This document shows positions 44,532 to 52,451 of a DNA stretch of 64,000 nt, in pieces; positions within the stretch are counted from its first letter, which is position 1; the number at the start of each line of letters is the position of its first letter. Origin of the DNA: Salidesulfovibrio onnuriiensis (GTDB lineage Bacteria; Desulfobacterota; Desulfovibrionia; Desulfovibrionales; Desulfovibrionaceae); contig NZ_CP040751.1 in NCBI RefSeq assembly GCF_008001235.1, positions 2,711,001 to 2,775,000 on the forward strand. The letters run 5' to 3'. A program made the translations under genes and the position numbers. The notes below the pieces were generated by a model. That model was given only the letters and a program-made list of their open reading frames with translations. It ran no database searches and was not told the origin of the DNA.

Positions 44532-45269
44532 ATGACTACCAATGAAGAAATAGTCAAAGAGATGATGGAGCAGGTCTCGGACAAGCTTGTCAACAACCTG
44601 CGGGATTCCATCACGGCCGCGGTGGAGCGCGAGATCGCCTCCCACCTTTCCAACGCCCTGCTCGAAGGCGAATTCTACCGCAGGGTCAACAAGGACCTGC
44701 AGGAAGGCCTCAAGCAGATCTACCAGGAAGTCAAGGCGGCCAAGGGCGGCACCAAGGCGGTTCCCCAGATAGAAACGGAAATAGATCCGGACGAGCTCTT
44801 TAACGAGGCTTCGGACCAGCTGGACGCGGTGCTGCGCACCACGGAAAAGGCCGCAGTGGACATCATCGACATCGTGGAAAAGCTCCAGGACATGTCCGTG
44901 ACCGTTTCCGACATCGTCAAGGGCTTCGAATCCGGCGGCGTGACCAAGGAAAACAGGCAGCGCCTCAAGGAGATCAACGACGTTCTCATGAACGACCTGT
45001 CCCAAATCATGGTCACCCTGAGCTTCCAGGACCTCACTGGACAGCGCATCAAGATCATCATCAACTCCATCCGCAAGGTGGAACAGATCGTGCGCGAAGT
45101 CATGGTTTCCACGGGCCTCATGATCCGCCAGAGAACGGAAAAGCCGGAGCAGGATTTCGACTCCCTTTCCGCGGAGGCGAAGCACAAGGCCTCGGATCTG
45201 GTGGGCCCCACCGAGGGCACGGACCAGGGCGACGTGGACGACCTGCTCTCCTCCCTGGGCCTGGACTGA
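44532..45269 (+). CDS. cheZ: CheZ-like CheY-P phosphatase
   Basis: A 245-residue helical protein. The key motif is SFQDLTGQRIKIIINSI (near 165-182), in which the Asp and Gln match the catalytic pair of E. coli CheZ. The extreme C-terminus DVDDLLSSLGLD resembles the CheY-binding peptide of CheZ. The N-terminal half is a long helix pair. AGGAG lies 6 nt before the ATG at 44532; a start at 44493 would overlap the PilZ gene. It would return CheY-like regulators to the unphosphorylated state; the receiver at 9649 is one candidate substrate. Confidence 0.82.
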   Translation: MTTNEEIVKEMMEQVSDKLVNNLRDSITAAVEREIASHLSNALLEGEFYRRVNKDLQEGLKQIYQEVKAAKGGTKAVPQIETEIDPDELFNEASDQLDAVLRTTEKAAVDIIDIVEKLQDMSVTVSDIVKGFESGGVTKENRQRLKEINDVLMNDLSQIMVTLSFQDLTGQRIKIIINSIRKVEQIVREVMVSTGLMIRQRTEKPEQDFDSLSAEAKHKASDLVGPTEGTDQGDVDDLLSSLGLD

Positions 45270-45286
45270 TTCACAGGATACAAAAC

Positions 45287-45323
45287 AAAAGCCCCCGCAT
45301 CCCATGGTGCGGGGGCTTTTTTT
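45287..45323. terminator. Bidirectional terminator between cheZ and mgtE
   Basis: AAAAGCCCCCGCA pairs with TGCGGGGGCTTTT around an 8-nt loop, with a T-tract to the right and an A-tract to the left. Confidence 0.93.
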
Positions 45324-45342
45324 CGTTCGATTGGCGACCGGA

Positions 45343-46677
45343 TCAGCCGAGCAGCATCCAGCCAGCCAGGGCCAGGAAGCTCCAGAAGCCGAAAGCGTCG
45401 GTGATGGTGGTCAGGAATATGCTCGAGGCCTGGGCCGGATCGCGGCCGATTTCCTTGAGAATCAACGGGATGGACGCGCCGGAAAACGCCCCGATCAACA
45501 TGTCGAAAATAAGGGCTATGCCCATGCAGCCCGCCAGCCTCAAATCCTGGGTGGCCACCAGCAGCAACAGCAGCACGCCGCCCGCAATCAGGAAGCCGTT
45601 GATGAAGCCGATCTTGAGTTCGCGGAGCACGGCCATCCAGGCCTTCTTGCGGTCGAATTTCTCCACGGCCAGCTGACGGATCATGACCGCCAGGGCCTGC
45701 TGCCCCGTGTTGCCCGCCTGGTTGGAAACAATGTGCATGAGGGCGGCCAGGATGGCCATCTGGGAAATGGTGGGCTCGAACAGGTGCACCACATAGGCGG
45801 CGATGGCCGAGTTGATCACGTTGATGATCAGCCAGGGAAGCCGCTTGCGCACGGAAAAATTGACCGGCGAATCCGTGGTTTCGTCCGCGCCCGCACCGAC
45901 CATGGTCTGCATGTCCTCGGTGGCCTCGTCATGAATGATGTCGATGACGTCGTCGACCGTGACCACGCCGAGCAGGCGGTTGCCGAAATCCACCACGGGC
46001 AGGGCAAGAAAATTGTAGTGGGCGATCTTCTTGGCCACCTCTTCCTTGTCTATGTTGTAACTGACGGTGATGAGGTTCTGGGCCTTGACCAAATCCTTGA
46101 GCATCGCCCCCCTGCGCGCCAGGAGAAGATCGCGAAGCGAAACAACCCCGGTGAGGCTGTCGCGTTCGTCCACAAGATAGGCGTAATAGGGAATTTCCTT
46201 GTCTTCGACTTCCTGACGCAGGGTGTTGATGGCTTCATCCGCGGTCAGATCCTGATCCAGAATCACGATCTCGGTGTTCATCACCCCGCCGGCGGTGTCG
46301 GGATCGAAGGTCAGCAGGGTCTTGAGCTCGGCACGGTCTTCCGCATCCACCCTGCTGAGCAGGTTCTTGCGGTGCTTCTCGTCCAGCTGCTCCAGCAGGT
46401 CGGTGGCGTCGTCCGGAGCCATCTGCTGGACAATGCGCGCTGCAAGCCCCGGATTCAGGTGCTTGACCAGTTCGCTCTGGTCATGCTGGTCCATTTCGGC
46501 AATGGATTCGGCGGCATCCTTGATGGGGAGCTGCTTGATGAATTTCACCTGGTCGGTGAGATCCAGCGTTTCTATGTGTTCTGCCGCATCCGCAGGGTGC
46601 TGATCAAGGTCGTTGGGATCGATTTCGACCTCGTCCGCATGATACAGTTTCGGCATGACCGGTTCTTTTCCACTCAT
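45343..46677 (-). CDS. mgtE: MgtE magnesium transporter
   Basis: A homodimeric Mg2+ channel of 444 residues. The N-terminal superhelical domain (HPADAAEHIETL to about 130) is followed by paired CBS domains (FDPDTAGGVMNTEIV near 125; VVSLRDLL near 178; LPVVDFGNRLLGVVTVDDVID near 225). The five-helix pore domain (270-444) has SNQAGNTGQQALAVMIR near 315 and LIGAFSGASIPLILK near 395. Acidic residues in the N and CBS domains act as the Mg2+ gate in this family. GGGAG precedes the ATG. It is monocistronic. Confidence 0.95.
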   Translation of the reverse strand: MSGKEPVMPKLYHADEVEIDPNDLDQHPADAAEHIETLDLTDQVKFIKQLPIKDAAESIAEMDQHDQSELVKHLNPGLAARIVQQMAPDDATDLLEQLDEKHRKNLLSRVDAEDRAELKTLLTFDPDTAGGVMNTEIVILDQDLTADEAINTLRQEVEDKEIPYYAYLVDERDSLTGVVSLRDLLLARRGAMLKDLVKAQNLITVSYNIDKEEVAKKIAHYNFLALPVVDFGNRLLGVVTVDDVIDIIHDEATEDMQTMVGAGADETTDSPVNFSVRKRLPWLIINVINSAIAAYVVHLFEPTISQMAILAALMHIVSNQAGNTGQQALAVMIRQLAVEKFDRKKAWMAVLRELKIGFINGFLIAGGVLLLLLVATQDLRLAGCMGIALIFDMLIGAFSGASIPLILKEIGRDPAQASSIFLTTITDAFGFWSFLALAGWMLLG

Positions 46678-46832
46678 GGAGACACTCCCTAGCCCATTAG
46701 CGGGTTGAGGTCAAAGTCTAAGAAATAAATATCACGTCAACTTTGTGAAATATTTCATCAACAAGGCGTCCACTTGACGAACGTTACGGTCTGCTTTACT
46801 TGCCGTAGACACATAAAAAAAGAAGTATACAC
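46678..46832. promoter_or_regulatory. Divergent control region of mgtE and nadC with a perfect palindrome
   Basis: Contains TGAAATATTTCA (46746-46757), a perfect 12-bp palindrome. On the plus strand TTGACG (46774-46779) has only a weak -10 (TACTTG) 17 nt on. The palindrome could be an operator for either gene. Confidence 0.4.
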
Positions 46833-47705
46833 ATGACGACCGAACTCTTTGACAATCATTTCCAGGCAGAAACCCGCATGTTCCTGCTGGCCCTCATCCG
46901 CATCGCCCTGGCGGAAGACGGCCCGGACCTGACCGCCCAGGGACTTTTCTCCGAAACGGACTCGGCCCAGGCCCAGATCGTGGCCAAGCAATCCACCGTC
47001 GTGGCCGGCCTTCCCCTCATCCCGCTGGTGCTGGAATTCGGCGGCGCCGAATGCCAGGTGCACCTCAACGTGGACGATGGAGACCGCGTCTCCGAAGGCA
47101 CCATGGTGGCCGCCCTTCAAGGTCCCGCAGTGCATCTGCTCAAGGCGGAACGAGTGATCATGAATTTCCTGTGCCACCTTTCCGGCGTTGCCGAGCTCAC
47201 ATCCAAATATGTGGCCGAGCTGAAAGGCACCGACACCACCCTGCTGGATACGCGCAAGACCACTCCGGGCATGCGCTACCTTGAAAAATACGCAGTCCGC
47301 GTGGGCGGGGGCCAGAACCACCGCATGAACCTCACCGACATGCTCATGCTCAAGGACAATCACATAGACAGGGCCGGAAGCATCACCCAGGCTGTCAAAA
47401 GCCTGCACGACGCCTATGAGCAATGCCCGCCCATCGAGGTGGAATGCCGCACCCTGGAAGAAGTGGAAGAGGCTTCCAAATGCGACATCCGGCGCATCAT
47501 GCTGGATAACATGTCGCACGAATCCATCACCGAAGCCCTGAAACGGATTCCCGCACACATCGAGACCGAGGTCAGCGGCAACATTTCCCTTGAAAACATC
47601 AAAAGCTACGCCCAGTTGGGGCCGAACTACATCTCGGTGGGCAAACTGACCCACTCTGCACCGTCTTCCGACTTCAGCATGCAGTTCCTTTCGCTGGGCG
47701 CGTAG
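46833..47705 (+). CDS. nadC: Quinolinate phosphoribosyltransferase (decarboxylating)
   Basis: Makes nicotinate mononucleotide from quinolinate and PRPP, 290 residues. Key motifs are EDGPDLTAQGLF, KAERVIMNFLCHLSGVA (near 108), LDTRKTTPGMR (near 136), KYAVRVGGGQNHRMNL (near 152) and IEVECRTLEE (near 197). It opens the operon nadC-nadA-nadB, the full de novo route from aspartate to NaMN. The next gene begins 11 bp after its stop. Confidence 0.96.
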   Translation: MTTELFDNHFQAETRMFLLALIRIALAEDGPDLTAQGLFSETDSAQAQIVAKQSTVVAGLPLIPLVLEFGGAECQVHLNVDDGDRVSEGTMVAALQGPAVHLLKAERVIMNFLCHLSGVAELTSKYVAELKGTDTTLLDTRKTTPGMRYLEKYAVRVGGGQNHRMNLTDMLMLKDNHIDRAGSITQAVKSLHDAYEQCPPIEVECRTLEEVEEASKCDIRRIMLDNMSHESITEALKRIPAHIETEVSGNISLENIKSYAQLGPNYISVGKLTHSAPSSDFSMQFLSLGA

Positions 47706-47716
47706 GAGATACGGAT

Positions 47717-48757
47717 ATGAGCACCCCTTCCCAGGTCATCGAACGCATCCGCAAGGAAATGGGATCCAGACTGGCCATCGTGGGGCACCACTACCAGGCC
47801 GACGAAATTATCCAGCACGCCGACATCACCGGGGATTCCCTGGAACTTTCCCGCAAGGTGGCGGAGCTCGAGGCCGAATACATCGTCTTCTGCGGCGTCT
47901 ATTTCATGGCCGAATCCGCAGCCATCCTGCGCAGGGAAAACCAGAAGGTATTCCTGCCGGACACCACGGCCACCTGCGCCATGGCGGAAATGGCCACCGC
48001 GGACAACGTGGACAAGACCCTGGAAATGCTCTCTGCGGGAGGGCGCAGGATCATCCCCCTCACCTATGTCAATTCCACGGCCGCGGTGAAAACCGTGGTG
48101 GGCCGCTGGGGCGGCACGGTCTGCACCTCCGCCAATGCCCAGACCATGATGCGCTGGGCCATGGACCAGGGCGACGCGATCCTGTTCCTGCCGGACCGCC
48201 ACCTGGGCTGGAACACCGGCGACGTACTGGGCATTCCCGAATCCGAAAGATTCATCCTGGACAGAGGCCTCATTGACGGCGATCCGAAACTTTTCGTGGA
48301 TGCGCAGGCCGCTTCCAAGGCAAAGCTGATCCTCTGGCCCGGCTTCTGTCCCATCCACGAGGAGTTCGTGCTCCGGGAGGTAGAACGGATCCGCAAGGAG
48401 GAACCCGAGGCCAAGATCATCGTCCATCCCGAGTGTCCGCCCGAAGTCACCTCCGCGGCGGACGCCAACGGCTCCACCTCGTTCATCATCAAGTATGTGG
48501 AGGAAGCCGCACCGGGTACAAAGATTTACGTGGCAACCGAGACCAACCTGGTCCACAGGCTTGCCAAGCGTTACCGGAATGTTAAGGTGATCGAGCCGCT
48601 CCAGATCAGCTACTGCGAGGACATGGGCAAGATCACCGAGGCAAACCTGGCCGCACTGCTGGAGCACATCGAGGAAGCCGAACCCGTCGACGTGACCGAG
48701 GAAGTGCGTGAGCATTCCAAGGTCGCCCTAGAAACCATGCTCAACGTATGCGCCTAG
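47717..48757 (+). CDS. nadA: Quinolinate synthase
   Basis: A [4Fe-4S] enzyme that condenses iminoaspartate with dihydroxyacetone phosphate to quinolinate, 346 residues. HHYQADEI (near 25) starts the first of three pseudo-repeats. The three cluster cysteines are in VFCGVYFMAES (near 57), GGTVCTSANAQ (near 136) and VHPECPPEV (near 237). The substrate arm is LPDRHLGWNTG. The gene lies between nadC and nadB, with a 26-bp gap to nadB. Confidence 0.96.
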   Translation: MSTPSQVIERIRKEMGSRLAIVGHHYQADEIIQHADITGDSLELSRKVAELEAEYIVFCGVYFMAESAAILRRENQKVFLPDTTATCAMAEMATADNVDKTLEMLSAGGRRIIPLTYVNSTAAVKTVVGRWGGTVCTSANAQTMMRWAMDQGDAILFLPDRHLGWNTGDVLGIPESERFILDRGLIDGDPKLFVDAQAASKAKLILWPGFCPIHEEFVLREVERIRKEEPEAKIIVHPECPPEVTSAADANGSTSFIIKYVEEAAPGTKIYVATETNLVHRLAKRYRNVKVIEPLQISYCEDMGKITEANLAALLEHIEEAEPVDVTEEVREHSKVALETMLNVCA

Positions 48758-48783
48758 CCTGAGGCCAGCCGCAAGGAGCCACC

Positions 48784-50385
48784 ATGAACGAATATCGTCT
48801 GACAACCGACGCATTGGTCATCGGCTCGGGAATCGCGGGGGCCATCGCCGCCCTGACCCTGGCCGACATGGGGGTGGAAACCACCATTCTTTCGGCCGGC
48901 AACGAACTGGCCGACGGCAACACCAAACTGGCCCAGGGTGGAATCGTCTTCCACTCGGACGAGGACAACCCGAAGATCCTGGAAAAGGACATCCTCACGG
49001 CTGGCTGGAACCACAACTATGTCCGCGCGGTGCGCCACCTGGCCAAACAGGGCCCCAAGGTGCTCCAGGAAGTGCTCATAGACAAGTACCACATCCCCTT
49101 CGAGCACCGGCAGGCCGGAGACTGGTACCTGACCCGCGAGGGCGGCCACACCCTTGCCCGCATCCTCTACTGCGCCGACCATACCGGCCAGAACATCATG
49201 GAGGTGCTGGCAAAGGCCGTCGAGGAATCCCCCAACATCCGGGTGCTGACCAACCGCACGGCCATCGACCTGCTGACCACCAAGCACCACGCCTCACACC
49301 TGGACTACAAGTACAGCCTCAGCAACCAGTGCGTGGGAGCCTATGTCTTCAACGACACCCTGAAACAGGTGGAAACCATTCTTTCCCGCTTCACGGTGCT
49401 GGCCACCGGCGGCATCGGCCAGGTCTTCCTGCACACCACCAACACCAGCGGCTCCATCGGTTCTGGCCTGGCCATGGCCCAGCGCGCCGGGGCAATGCTC
49501 ATGAACTGCGAATACGTGCAGTTCCACCCCACCGCGCTCTACGGCGGAACCAAGCGCGGAGGCAGGCGCTTCCTGGTCTCCGAGGCCGTACGCGGCGAAG
49601 GGGCCAAGCTCATCAATTCCAAGGGTGAGCAATTCATGACCCGCTATGACCAGCGGGCCGACCTTGCACCGCGCGACATCGTCACCCGGGCCATCATGAA
49701 CGAACTGCTCGAATCCGGGGACGACTGCGTCTACCTGGACGTGGCCAACTTCGTCGACTGCGACATCCACGGACGCTTTCCCACCATTTCCGACCACTGC
49801 CTGGAGCTGGGCATCGACATCAACAGCGAGCCCGTGCCCGTAGTCCCTGCCGCGCACTACTTCTGCGGCGGCGTGCTTACGGACAACGCCGGGCGCACCT
49901 CCCTGGAGCGGCTCTATGCCGCGGGGGAAACGAGCTGCACCGGCGTGCACGGGGCAAACCGCCTGGCAAGCACCTCCCTGCTGGAGGGCATGCTCTGGGG
50001 CTACGAGACGGCCCAGGACATCGCCAAGAGGCTCAACAGCAACAACACCAAGCTGACCAAGAAACTCTGCGACAGCATTCCGGACTGGACCAGCCCGGGG
50101 GACATCGAGAACGAGGACCCGGCCCTCATTTCCCAGGACTGGGCGACCATCCGCAACACCATGTGGAACTACGTGGGCATCGCCCGCAACAAGTACCGGC
50201 TGAACAGGGCCTTCACGGACATGCGCAAGCTGTTCAAGGACCTTCAGGACTTCTACAGGAAAACGCCTGTCTCCAAGCCGCTCATCGACCTGTTCCACGG
50301 TTGCCAGGCTGCCTACATCATCACCCTGGCCGCCCTGCGCAACAAGACCACCAAGGGCTGCCACTACCGGGTGGATTCAAAATAA
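48784..50385 (+). CDS. nadB: L-aspartate oxidase
   Basis: A flavoenzyme that oxidises aspartate to iminoaspartate, 533 residues. The FAD-binding start is DALVIGSGIAGAIAALTLAD, and the second FAD contact is AAGETSCTGVHGANRLAS (near 379). Active-site motifs typical of the fumarate reductase/aspartate oxidase family are FHPTALYGG (near 243) and FLVSEAVRGEGAKLIN (near 260). In a strict anaerobe fumarate or a quinone must replace oxygen as electron acceptor. Last gene of the operon. Confidence 0.96.
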   Translation: MNEYRLTTDALVIGSGIAGAIAALTLADMGVETTILSAGNELADGNTKLAQGGIVFHSDEDNPKILEKDILTAGWNHNYVRAVRHLAKQGPKVLQEVLIDKYHIPFEHRQAGDWYLTREGGHTLARILYCADHTGQNIMEVLAKAVEESPNIRVLTNRTAIDLLTTKHHASHLDYKYSLSNQCVGAYVFNDTLKQVETILSRFTVLATGGIGQVFLHTTNTSGSIGSGLAMAQRAGAMLMNCEYVQFHPTALYGGTKRGGRRFLVSEAVRGEGAKLINSKGEQFMTRYDQRADLAPRDIVTRAIMNELLESGDDCVYLDVANFVDCDIHGRFPTISDHCLELGIDINSEPVPVVPAAHYFCGGVLTDNAGRTSLERLYAAGETSCTGVHGANRLASTSLLEGMLWGYETAQDIAKRLNSNNTKLTKKLCDSIPDWTSPGDIENEDPALISQDWATIRNTMWNYVGIARNKYRLNRAFTDMRKLFKDLQDFYRKTPVSKPLIDLFHGCQAAYIITLAALRNKTTKGCHYRVDSK

Positions 50386-50396
50386 TAGTCACACGT

Positions 50397-50429
50397 AAAA
50401 GGCCCGCAGTTCTCTGCGGGCCTTTTTTT
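50397..50429. terminator. Bidirectional terminator between nadB and the MBL gene
   Basis: A 9-bp stem GGCCCGCAG with loop TTCT has an A-tract before and seven T after it. It just touches the stop codon of the convergent MBL gene. Confidence 0.92.
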
Positions 50430-51273
50430 ACGCCATCCTCCGCGCCAGAAGCGGTCGCGGATAATGAAAACCGAGTATCCTTTCGAATCGCCCCTTCACT
50501 TCCCGAAGAATGGCTTCCCGGGATCGGGTCGCACTCGCATGATCATAGTCGATTCCAGTACGACACTGCGGACGGCGCTCATGGGCCGGTGTCAGAAAGG
50601 CATCCCCGGCGTAAACGAACACCCCGTCATCCCTGCGCAAAGCCACGGCCATGTGCCCGGGCGTGTGCCCCGGTGCCGGAAAAACTTCCACGCCAGGCGC
50701 AACCTCCACCCGTCCCCGCACCAGTTCCAGAGCATCTCCCAAGGGCGGGACATTTTCACGAAACATGCGACGCATGAATTCACGGACATGCTCGGAAGCG
50801 GGAACACATGCCAGATCGGGCTCGCCACTCCAGTATTCCCACTCCCGCGCGGCAAGAACATGGCGGGCATAAGGGAAGGCGGGCCGCCCTTTTCCATCCA
50901 AACAGCCGCACACATGGTCCGGATGCCCGTGCGTGAGCACCACGCAATCCACCCGGGCCGGATCAACATCGAGGGGCGCGAGGGACTCCATCAGCCAACC
51001 GGTCGTCGGCGCTATCCCACCGCCGCCGGTATCCACCAAAACGGTTTTTCCAGCGCTTTGCACCAGCAGGCAGGAATAATGACTGACCCAGCACGAAGCG
51101 GTCAGTTTGCCGCAGTCATGCCCGGCAAACCAGGTTGCCGCGTCCTCCGCCCCCAGGTCGGGACACAGCAAGGCGTAGGGATGCTCATATGCATACTCTC
51201 CGTCCGCAATCAGCGCCCACCGCATCCCGCCGGAGCAGGAAACAAGGCCGACACCACTATTCCTGGTTCGCAT
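50428..51273 (-). CDS. Metallo-beta-lactamase fold hydrolase
   Basis: A 281-residue protein with the zinc motifs of the fold: VLVDTGGGG (near 79), THGHPDH (114-120), PGHTPGHMAVAL (near 203), YAGDAF (near 222) and GFHYPRP near the C-terminus. The HxHxDH pattern is that of hydrolases (glyoxalase II or lactonase type), not the diiron HxExD pattern of flavodiiron proteins. The ATG at 51273 has GAGGAAG upstream and overlaps the end of the flavodoxin gene by 17 bp, so the two are coupled. There is no signal peptide. The substrate is unknown. Confidence 0.85.
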   Translation of the reverse strand: MRTRNSGVGLVSCSGGMRWALIADGEYAYEHPYALLCPDLGAEDAATWFAGHDCGKLTASCWVSHYSCLLVQSAGKTVLVDTGGGGIAPTTGWLMESLAPLDVDPARVDCVVLTHGHPDHVCGCLDGKGRPAFPYARHVLAAREWEYWSGEPDLACVPASEHVREFMRRMFRENVPPLGDALELVRGRVEVAPGVEVFPAPGHTPGHMAVALRRDDGVFVYAGDAFLTPAHERRPQCRTGIDYDHASATRSREAILREVKGRFERILGFHYPRPLLARRMA

Positions 51274-51853
51274 CGGCCACTTCCTCATGAACGATACGCA
51301 GAAAACTGCGGATTATGGCGCACGCCTTCTGGTAGACATCCTGCAGATCCGCCTCGTTGGGACGGTCCCGAATATCTCCCAGACGCCCCTGCGTATTGTG
51401 GTGCTGCAGCTTTTCCGTCCGATACGCGCCCACCACATACCATTCCGCCGCGACCTCGTATCCCAGATGATCGAAAAGCTGGCCCATGTACTTCACGGCC
51501 GGAACAGCCTCGTTCACGCCGGTATGGCTACCACCGAACGTGCAATAGACCACGGCGTGACGGCCCGGACGCCTGGGCGCTCCGGGAACGATCTCGCTTT
51601 GGCCGCCGAATTCGCTCATGCACCCCTTTGCCAGGGATCCCAGCGTATCGATGAGCTTCTTGCCCGGCAGCCAGCCGTAAACACCGGAACCGACAAAGAC
51701 CAAATCATAATCCGCTATTCCGTGGGCAGGATCATCCTTGCCCGCGCAGGCCGTTTCCACCTCGAACCCGCAATCCCTGACCGCCATGCCGATCCGTTCC
51801 GCGACCTTGTCCGTATTGCCTGTGGTTGAATGATACAGGTTTAAAATCTTCAT
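51257..51853 (-). CDS. Flavodoxin-like FMN protein
   Basis: A 198-residue protein with a flavodoxin fold. The phosphate-binding loop is YHSTTGNTDKVA (residues 7-18), followed by DYDLVFVGSGVYGWLPGK (near 48) and the third loop VYCTFGGSHTGVNEA (near 102). It is longer than short-chain flavodoxins (about 140) and has an extra C-terminal helical part. AAGGAGGG precedes the ATG. The 17-bp MarR-type operator lies 16 bp upstream, so the flavodoxin-MBL pair is likely repressed by the adjacent MarR protein. It may act as a reductase or an electron carrier. Confidence 0.83.
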   Translation of the reverse strand: MKILNLYHSTTGNTDKVAERIGMAVRDCGFEVETACAGKDDPAHGIADYDLVFVGSGVYGWLPGKKLIDTLGSLAKGCMSEFGGQSEIVPGAPRRPGRHAVVYCTFGGSHTGVNEAVPAVKYMGQLFDHLGYEVAAEWYVVGAYRTEKLQHHNTQGRLGDIRDRPNEADLQDVYQKACAIIRSFLRIVHEEVADANQE

Positions 51854-51868
51854 CTGATCCCTCCTTTT

Positions 51869-51885
51869 AGTTAGGTAGCCTAACT
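51869..51885. promoter_or_regulatory. MarR-type operator upstream of the flavodoxin gene
   Basis: A perfect AGTTAGG-TAG-CCTAACT palindrome between marR and the flavodoxin gene. On the minus strand TATATT (a possible -10, 51888-51893) sits just upstream, so the operator would cover the transcription start. Confidence 0.85.
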
Positions 51886-51895
51886 TTAATATAAA

Positions 51896-52387
51896 TTATT
51901 TAGGACCATGCTGCGCTTCGCGTTCCGCATTGCGACAAACAGCCCGGGAAGCCTTGTAATACTGCTTGAAAACCCTGATCATTTCCTCCATGGCGGCGTT
52001 GAAATCGGGTCCAAATTGCGCGGCAAATGCCTTGAACATGGAGGCATGGTGCGTCCGGTGTCCCTCAAAGGCCATCCGCCCCTTCGGGGTAAGGGTTATG
52101 ACCTGATCCCTGGTCCCGGCAACCTTGGTCTTGCTGAGCAGGCCTCGCTTTTCCAGCTTCTTGATCCGTTCGGAAATGGTCGGCTTGGACACATCGAAAT
52201 GTTCGGCCAAGGCGGTCACGGTCGTTCCCCTGCCCTCTTCCACGGCTTCAATGGTATGGATCTCGGCGGGAAACAGCAGATCGCCCGTGCCGAAATCCAC
52301 GCCCTGCTCATGGCTGGCGTTGAACATGTCCACGATCCTGACGATCCAGTCAGACATCTCGTTGAATTTTCTTTCCTGCTCGTCCAT
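51896..52387 (-). CDS. MarR-family transcriptional repressor
   Basis: A 163-residue winged-helix dimer. The DNA-binding part is TTVTALAEHFDVSKPTISERIKKLEKRGLLSK (recognition region near residues 58-85), followed by the wing with GTRDQVITLTPKGR. N- and C-terminal helices make the dimer. It controls the flavodoxin-MBL pair and itself, judged from two identical operators. TTGACA at 52417-52422 and the 17-nt spacing put the start site at the ATG, so the mRNA may be leaderless. One cysteine (AVCRNAE, near 150) is present. The signal is unknown. Confidence 0.88.
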   Translation of the reverse strand: MDEQERKFNEMSDWIVRIVDMFNASHEQGVDFGTGDLLFPAEIHTIEAVEEGRGTTVTALAEHFDVSKPTISERIKKLEKRGLLSKTKVAGTRDQVITLTPKGRMAFEGHRTHHASMFKAFAAQFGPDFNAAMEEMIRVFKQYYKASRAVCRNAEREAQHGPK

Positions 52388-52394
52388 GCCCTTA

Positions 52395-52411
52395 AGTTAG
52401 GCCGCCTAACT
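52395..52411. promoter_or_regulatory. MarR-type operator upstream of marR
   Basis: The same palindrome, AGTTAGG-CCG-CCTAACT, only 7 bp from the marR start. It overlaps the spacer and -10 of a promoter whose -35 is TTGACA (minus strand, 52417-52422). This is the layout of autorepression. Confidence 0.88.
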
Positions 52412-52451
52412 CAAGATGTCAAGCCCTGGAAACGGGCATGAGATAAAGCGC

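Noticed and set aside
50428-51853. A split flavodiiron (oxygen/NO reductase) protein
   Set aside because: Flavodiiron proteins join an MBL-like diiron domain to a flavodoxin, but here the MBL motif is HxHxDH of hydrolases and not HxExD, so a diiron site is unlikely.
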